From contig JAUNXM010000018.1 of NCBI GenBank assembly GCA_030539815.1, positions 5,764-23,914 on the forward strand: a stretch of DNA of 18,151 bases, read 5' to 3'. The notes under the pieces were generated by a model, which saw only the letters and a program-made list of their open reading frames with translations, was not told the origin of the DNA and ran no database searches. Positions 13,897 through 18,151 of this stretch are shown here, one piece after another. The position numbers and the translations under genes were made by a program. This stretch comes from Methanobacterium sp. (GTDB lineage Archaea; Methanobacteriota; Methanobacteria; Methanobacteriales; Methanobacteriaceae). How positions within the stretch are numbered: the stretch's first letter is position 1; each line of letters begins with the position of its first letter.

Positions 13897-14760
13897 TTAT
13901 TTAGATGTATTAAGTTCATTTCTATTAGAATCACTATTTCTACACTCTAAACCATTGTAATAGATATCATCAACTTCTACAAACTTTCTAAATGAATTTT
14001 CTACAGATTTTTCTTCATGTATGTGTGAAACAAGTGCTGGGACTCTTCCAATAATAAACACCCCTGTTCCTAACTTCCAATCAAACCCCATGTCAGACAG
14101 TATCCCGGCATTTGCACCATCTATATTCATACGGATGCCCTTCATTTCAAGGAGTAGATTTTCAATATAAACAGCTAATTCACTATGGATTCCAAAACAT
14201 CCATGTTTTTTGGCAGTCTTTATAAGTTTGCCTGGTCTAGGGTCTTTATCATGGAAACGATGCCCAAATCCGGGTATTTTATCCCCCTTCTCCAGGAATT
14301 GTTCCACTAACATTAGCGCCGAATTTTTCAGATCACCACTAGAAGAATGGGGGCCATTAGAATTAACACCCTCTTTGATTACTCTCTGCAGGATGCGCAT
14401 GGATCGTTCCAGGGCACCGGCGTGGTGTTTTCCAAAGGAAGATACTCCTCCAGAGACACAAGTGTTCATGGGTGCACCGGTGGAGGCCATGATCCTGGCC
14501 ACCTGGGTACTGGGAGGAGTTACTCCGTGATCACAGAAAGAGACTAAAACAGCTTCCAACATTTTTGCCTGTTTTTCATGGGGAAGTTCACCCTTTAATA
14601 GTAAATAAACCATTTCCGGGAAGGATATATTTCCAATCAAATCGTCCTGGGGATATCCCCTGGTGATTATTCGGTTAGGTTCAACCTTGGTAATGGAGGT
14701 CCTCCATTTGGGCTTGGTAAGCTTTAATAAATTTTCCACAGTCTCTCTTCCAATTGCCAT
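13897..14760 (-). CDS. Short citrate synthase / citryl-CoA lyase-like protein
   Basis: A 287-residue member of the citrate synthase superfamily. Family marks are the substrate-binding stretch DHGVTPPSTQVARIMASTGAP (77-97), the first catalytic His in SSFGKHHAGALE (H112 or H113), the second in PGFGHRFH (H167), the catalytic Asp in NIDGANAG (D214), and GRVPALVSHIHE. It lacks much of the N-terminal part of ordinary citrate synthases (about 370-430 residues) and so resembles free citryl-CoA lyase or the C-terminal domain of ATP-citrate lyase. The reaction could be condensation or cleavage of citryl-CoA or a relative. It starts 6 bases after the fumarase-like gene, with GGAG 10 bases before the ATG. 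Methanogens of this order are not known to run an oxidative citrate branch, so its role is open. Confidence 0.82.
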   Translation of the reverse strand: MAIGRETVENLLKLTKPKWRTSITKVEPNRIITRGYPQDDLIGNISFPEMVYLLLKGELPHEKQAKMLEAVLVSFCDHGVTPPSTQVARIMASTGAPMNTCVSGGVSSFGKHHAGALERSMRILQRVIKEGVNSNGPHSSSGDLKNSALMLVEQFLEKGDKIPGFGHRFHDKDPRPGKLIKTAKKHGCFGIHSELAVYIENLLLEMKGIRMNIDGANAGILSDMGFDWKLGTGVFIIGRVPALVSHIHEEKSVENSFRKFVEVDDIYYNGLECRNSDSNRNELNTSK

Positions 14761-14766
14761 TTTCTT

Positions 14767-15633
14767 TTACTCCAGTGAATCTTGTGAAAGATAAATAGAT
14801 GCTTTCCGTGGTTCAACACAACAACAGGGACGCATACAAACAATACGCACTCCACTAGCCCTTTGAGGCCCTACTTTCACCATAGTCCCCAGAGCGGTTA
14901 TTGAACCCCCCAGACCAAGAGCACCTACATTGGTATTATTAAGGGCATCAGTTATCTTTTTTTCAATTAATGATTGGTGATTGAGGTTCCCATAAACCAT
15001 TGCTTTTATCATCAGGGATGAAGCTTCAAAATGGGTTCTCCCAATCCCCAGTGCGGGAATGCATGGTGTACACCCCAACTTGGGAATCTCTGATCTCATC
15101 CATGTCAACGCTTCCTTAAAAAGGTTTCCATGATCCCGCTGGTGAAAAACACGATATGTATGACTCCTTATCTCTGGCCCACCACCTAACATCAATACAT
15201 GAATTTTAACACCTTCATCATCCATTTTATCAACTAAAACAGATGGGGGTGTTAATTTTCCCGGGTCATGATAAAGTCCCTGGCTTTGTTCAATTCTCTC
15301 AATATCATTCCCCTGAACTGCCATTGGCCTCCCAGGTAATTTTTTAAGGCCTAAAGCAATACCCTCCTCTATTTCAAGAAATAAATTTGAATCGAACTTT
15401 GTTCTAGTTCCTAATTCAACCAGTACATGGGGGATGCCTGTGTCATCACACAGGGGGACTTTATTACAACTGGCTACTTCAGCATTCTCTAGTAATAACT
15501 TCAGGACCCATCGGGCATTATCATTCTCTTCTCTTTCCACAGCCCTTTGGTAAGATTTAACCTGGTCCTTTCTAAAGGTGGTGCTGGCTTCTATAACTGC
15601 ATCTTTAACCTTTACCTTGATATTTGCAGACAT
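14767..15633 (-). CDS. Class I fumarase / tartrate dehydratase alpha-like protein
   Basis: A 288-residue protein of the Fe-S hydro-lyase family (FumA N-terminal domain, TtdA). The cluster Cys of the CxDTG motif is seen as PLCDDTGIP (C62, with Asp where most have Gln). A second Cys lies in GCTPCIPALGIGRTHFEAS (C188 or C191, the position of C-P-P-x-GIGG). The last region has an unusual run, CMRPCCCVEPRKAS (C266, C270-272), where one Cys is normal. Hydration of a C4-C6 enoic acid is expected. The beta subunit or C-terminal domain needed by classical enzymes is not in this window. The start has AGGAG 7 bases upstream. Confidence 0.78.
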   Translation of the reverse strand: MSANIKVKVKDAVIEASTTFRKDQVKSYQRAVEREENDNARWVLKLLLENAEVASCNKVPLCDDTGIPHVLVELGTRTKFDSNLFLEIEEGIALGLKKLPGRPMAVQGNDIERIEQSQGLYHDPGKLTPPSVLVDKMDDEGVKIHVLMLGGGPEIRSHTYRVFHQRDHGNLFKEALTWMRSEIPKLGCTPCIPALGIGRTHFEASSLMIKAMVYGNLNHQSLIEKKITDALNNTNVGALGLGGSITALGTMVKVGPQRASGVRIVCMRPCCCVEPRKASIYLSQDSLE

Positions 15634-15700
15634 AGTGGCTCCTAAATGCTTATAATTTTTCGGAAATAGTGTAGTAATTCAATAGTTCAATGAATAATTT

Positions 15701-15718
15701 ATGGTTGGTTCTGGTCAC
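15701..15718 (-). promoter_or_regulatory. Possible promoter and half-site for the fumarase-like gene
   Basis: In the 94-base gap before the fumarase-like gene the minus strand reads GTGACCA (15718-15712), then about 10 bases on a TATA-like ATAAATTATT. GTGACCA also occurs within the palindrome upstream of the TIM-barrel gene, again next to a TATA box. Confidence 0.35.
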
Positions 15719-15727
15719 AGTTTAAAG

Positions 15728-16630
15728 TTATTCTGGTATAGCCAAGTCATTTACTCCTTTTTTAGAGATCAATGCTTCAGGATAAAAACGATTTACCATG
15801 TTTTGTACCAGTAAAACCTGTCTGGCTCGTTCTCCTGCTTCTTTGCGGGTTGTGTTGTAACCATGATGAGTTGCTACCGAACCACCGGTTTTAAGATAAA
15901 CCGGTCCTGCCTTTCTAATAATTTCCGGGGCCTCATAGTGCCTGATGAACCCTCCAGAAGATTTGGGATTTTCAGTATGAATATCCAAAGATATGTCTAT
16001 GGATTTTCTAAGAGCTGCCAACATGGATATCTGCAGGTCACGAACCGGGTTGAATGAATCCGCTCCTATAAACTCAAGAAGTTTTGCCGAAGCAGGGTTT
16101 CCATGACCACAGTGTGCTGAAACCTTTAAATGCATATTATGGGGTAGTTCTCCTTCTTCACGCATCTTACCAAGCACCCAGAGAAGCCCTTCATCATAGA
16201 TTACTATTCCCCTTACCCCCAGTTGCACTGCTCTTTTAACATCTTCAATGGCGTAGGTTAAATTTTCATATCCCCGTAGTCGGTATCCTATCCTGGCTCC
16301 TTCCTTGGTCTTGGCTGAGGCACTAGTGTCATAGGGTGCGCGGGGACCAACACTTAAAAATAGTTCTATCCGGGCGTCCCTGGAGATATCGGTCATTTCT
16401 ATTATTTCCTGATCTGTCAGGAGCATTATCCCCTTAGTCTGGGTCACCCGGTGTACCATGACTTCATATTCATCCAGGGCTTCTATAAGGCCCTCCATGG
16501 CTCCGGGATTTTGGATGCCCGGAACTTCAAAACGGTACTGGGCACCATCTGGAAACCTTTTAGCTGAATCCTCTGAATTATCTCCGGCTTTAATAATTCC
16601 AATTTTATTTAAATATTCATGAGTTTCCAT
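15728..16630 (-). CDS. TIM-barrel protein resembling U32-type peptidases, function unknown
   Basis: A 300-residue soluble protein. The strand-helix pattern suggests a TIM barrel: RIELFLSVGPRAPYDTSAS, then VKRAVQLGVRGIVIYDEGLLWVLGKM, LKVSAHCGHGNPASAKLLEFIGADSFNPV, ISLDIHTENPKSSGGFIRHYEAPEIIR and VYLKTGGSVATHHGYN. Proteins like this are often labelled U32 peptidase, but it has too few cysteines for the 4Fe-4S set of typical U32 members, so protease activity should not be assumed. Possible ligands are the His and Asp/Glu residues in SAHCGHG, DIHTEN and ATHHG. A start at 16642 is possible, but the ATG at 16630 has GGTG 6 bases upstream. Its neighbours suggest work on carboxylic acids or their CoA esters. 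Confidence 0.55.
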   Translation of the reverse strand: METHEYLNKIGIIKAGDNSEDSAKRFPDGAQYRFEVPGIQNPGAMEGLIEALDEYEVMVHRVTQTKGIMLLTDQEIIEMTDISRDARIELFLSVGPRAPYDTSASAKTKEGARIGYRLRGYENLTYAIEDVKRAVQLGVRGIVIYDEGLLWVLGKMREEGELPHNMHLKVSAHCGHGNPASAKLLEFIGADSFNPVRDLQISMLAALRKSIDISLDIHTENPKSSGGFIRHYEAPEIIRKAGPVYLKTGGSVATHHGYNTTRKEAGERARQVLLVQNMVNRFYPEALISKKGVNDLAIPE

Positions 16631-16692
16631 GTAACACACCATTCCCTACCATTTTCCTGTTATTATAGATGGATTATCCTATTTTTTTATAT

Positions 16693-16720
16693 CAATATAT
16701 TTTGTGACCAACATAGGTCA
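16693..16720 (-). promoter_or_regulatory. TATA box with adjacent 16-base palindrome
   Basis: TGACC (16705-16709) and GGTCA (16716-16720) form an inverted repeat with a 6-base centre. Just downstream on the minus strand is AATATATTG (16693-16701), a TATA box. The start site would be near 16670, giving a leader of about 40 bases to the TIM-barrel gene. The layout suits a dimeric regulator bound directly upstream of the promoter. Confidence 0.5.
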
Positions 16721-16761
16721 AACATTAGTTATAACTTCATTTCCTAGGTTTCAATTTTTTT

Positions 16762-16791
16762 CACATTTAATAATCACACATTTAATAATCA
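16762..16791. repeat. Perfect 15-base tandem duplication at the MmgE/PrpD stop codon
   Basis: CACATTTAATAATCA occurs twice back to back (16762-16776 and 16777-16791). The second copy ends with the stop codon of the MmgE/PrpD gene (TGA on the minus strand, 16789-16791), so the duplication falls just beyond the coding end. Confidence 0.85.
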
Positions 16792-18120
16792 TTTAAATTC
16801 ATCTTTAAAGAAATTCATTATTTCAATCACCCTCAAATCCTCTAAATCTTCCAGAACATTGAAAACATTCATATCTACCTGAGGATTGATGGTGTGGAAT
16901 TTATTTAATAATTCATTCCGGGTGAAGGGATTTTCAGGTTCTCCTTTAGGCAAATCAATTCTTTCGGTGAAAAAATCACTCCTAGTTCTAAAGGTTATTT
17001 TTGAGGGCCTTTTTTTTGGATAAAGTTTGTTTAAATCTTCATTACACTCAATGTGGATTTTCCTAGTAATTTCTTTCAAACCATCATAGTTGGTGTTTCC
17101 AATGTTGCCAATATCCAAATTTCCCTGGGTAATGGCCATGGCCAAACTCAGGGGTAAACTCTGTCTGAATCCTTCCACAGTTTTCGGATGGTAATTATCA
17201 TGTAAGGCCGCAATATGGTAAGTTTCAACAGTCACATCCCTGATATCATCTATTTTAATCTTGTTATTTTTTATAATATTAAAAATAGCATCTAATGATG
17301 AGTGTAAATGTCTGCACACAGGGTATTTCTTGAAGTAAACTCTCAAAATTTCAAATTCTCCAGAAAATGGTTTTATGTCCATTTTTGGCAGAAATTGCCC
17401 ATCTTCGAATGTGCCCATTGCTTTAAAAAACCCTTCTTTTCCTTCAAGAATGTTATGTGCTCCGGTAAATCCTTTACTTGCTAATAATGCAGATAAAACT
17501 CCTTCTTGGGCGGCTTTCCCTGCATGAAGGTGTTTAGCCATGCTTCCTGCATGATCTGACTCCAATAATCCTGCAGCTTGGGTCCCTGCCAAACCCAATG
17601 TATTCATAATATTTGTTTTATCCAGATCCAATATCTTAACTGCAGCTGCAGCTGCGCCAATGGTGCCACAGGTACCAGTAGTGTGGAAACCTTTTTGGCG
17701 ATGAACAGGATTAATTAACATCCCTAGTTGAATTGCCACCTGATACCCCACCACCATGGCAGTTATGAATTCCTTCCCGGAGCTTTTACTGGATTCGGCT
17801 AAAGCCAGAGCTGCAGGGATAACACAAGCCCCAGGATGAAGCTGGGCCAGGCGATGACCATCATCTAAATCCATACAGTGGGCAGAAACACCATTGGCTA
17901 AAGCAGCATCCATTGGAGTGCTTTTATCACCACCGATAACAGTGGAATCACCAGGAGTCTTTATAATGTTTCGTATTATTTCTGCACTTTTACTACGGGA
18001 ACCCCCTAAGGAAACTCCTAAAAAATCCAGAAAACAGAGTTTAGCCTGGTCAATTACTTTTTCTGGAAGGTCCTGGTAACTGGTAGAATCAATGAACTTA
18101 GCAATATTTTTGGTAATCAT
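16789..18120 (-). CDS. MmgE/PrpD family protein (2-methylcitrate dehydratase / cis-aconitate decarboxylase-like)
   Basis: A complete 443-residue member of the MmgE/PrpD family, whose known members dehydrate 2-methylcitrate, decarboxylate cis-aconitate, or epimerise iminodisuccinate. Conserved segments are HCMDLDDGH (81-89), LHPG (H95), GFHTTGTCGTIGAAAAA (H146), KHLHAGKAAQEG (K202) and KKYPVCRHLHSSLDAI (His about 267), which match the active-site His and Lys positions known for cis-aconitate decarboxylase. The start has AAAGGTCA a few bases upstream and matches the family's N-terminus (IAKFIDSTSYQDLPEKVIDQAKLCFLDFLGV). The C-terminal third is more variable. The substrate cannot be told from sequence; linkage to citrate-synthase-like and hydratase genes points to a tricarboxylate. 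Confidence 0.85.
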   Translation of the reverse strand: MITKNIAKFIDSTSYQDLPEKVIDQAKLCFLDFLGVSLGGSRSKSAEIIRNIIKTPGDSTVIGGDKSTPMDAALANGVSAHCMDLDDGHRLAQLHPGACVIPAALALAESSKSSGKEFITAMVVGYQVAIQLGMLINPVHRQKGFHTTGTCGTIGAAAAAVKILDLDKTNIMNTLGLAGTQAAGLLESDHAGSMAKHLHAGKAAQEGVLSALLASKGFTGAHNILEGKEGFFKAMGTFEDGQFLPKMDIKPFSGEFEILRVYFKKYPVCRHLHSSLDAIFNIIKNNKIKIDDIRDVTVETYHIAALHDNYHPKTVEGFRQSLPLSLAMAITQGNLDIGNIGNTNYDGLKEITRKIHIECNEDLNKLYPKKRPSKITFRTRSDFFTERIDLPKGEPENPFTRNELLNKFHTINPQVDMNVFNVLEDLEDLRVIEIMNFFKDEFK

Positions 18121-18151
18121 TTTTGACCTTTAATTAATTCAGGACTTTAAT

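Overview
The window looks like a chromosomal segment of a methanogenic archaeon of the order Methanobacteriales, most likely Methanobacterium or a close relative. The grounds are a complete archaeal A1AO-ATP synthase operon in the order H-I-K-E-C-F-A-B-D, a c subunit made of two fused hairpins, small archaeal families (UPF0216/DUF61, probably DUF22), AT-rich spacers with TATA boxes and T-tract terminators, and ribosome binding sites of the GGTGA/AGGAGG type. I recall a similar order (DUF61, DUF22, ATP synthase, citrate-synthase-like and fumarase-like genes) from Methanothermobacter, but could not look it up.

Left part (1-4640): the tail of a plus-strand gene, an AT-rich spacer with short repeats, a stand-alone Cas4-like nuclease, a tRNA-Gln(UUG) followed 44 bases later by an ATP-grasp ligase, a one-helix membrane protein (minus), a UPF0216 protein (minus), and two small plus-strand genes of unknown function, one rich in predicted coiled coil.

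Middle (13850 down to 4590, minus strand): the ATP synthase operon. One promoter lies before atpH and a T8 tract closes the unit after a tenth gene, a probable DUF22 protein whose start overlaps the atpD stop. Most junctions overlap or nearly touch. The two wider ones are E-C and B-D; the B-D gap carries a perfect 8-bp hairpin. The membrane rotor and stator (K, I), peripheral stalks (E, H), central stalk (C, D, F) and catalytic head (A, B) are all present and look intact.

Right part (18120 down to 13897, minus strand): four genes, for an MmgE/PrpD-family protein, a TIM-barrel protein resembling proteins labelled U32 peptidases, a class I fumarase alpha-like protein without a beta partner, and a short citrate-synthase/citryl-CoA-lyase-like protein. 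Together they suggest an uncharacterised branch of di- and tricarboxylic acid metabolism. Promoter-like TATA elements, one next to a 16-base palindrome, precede the second and third genes. No CRISPR array, rRNA, insertion sequence or prophage was seen.
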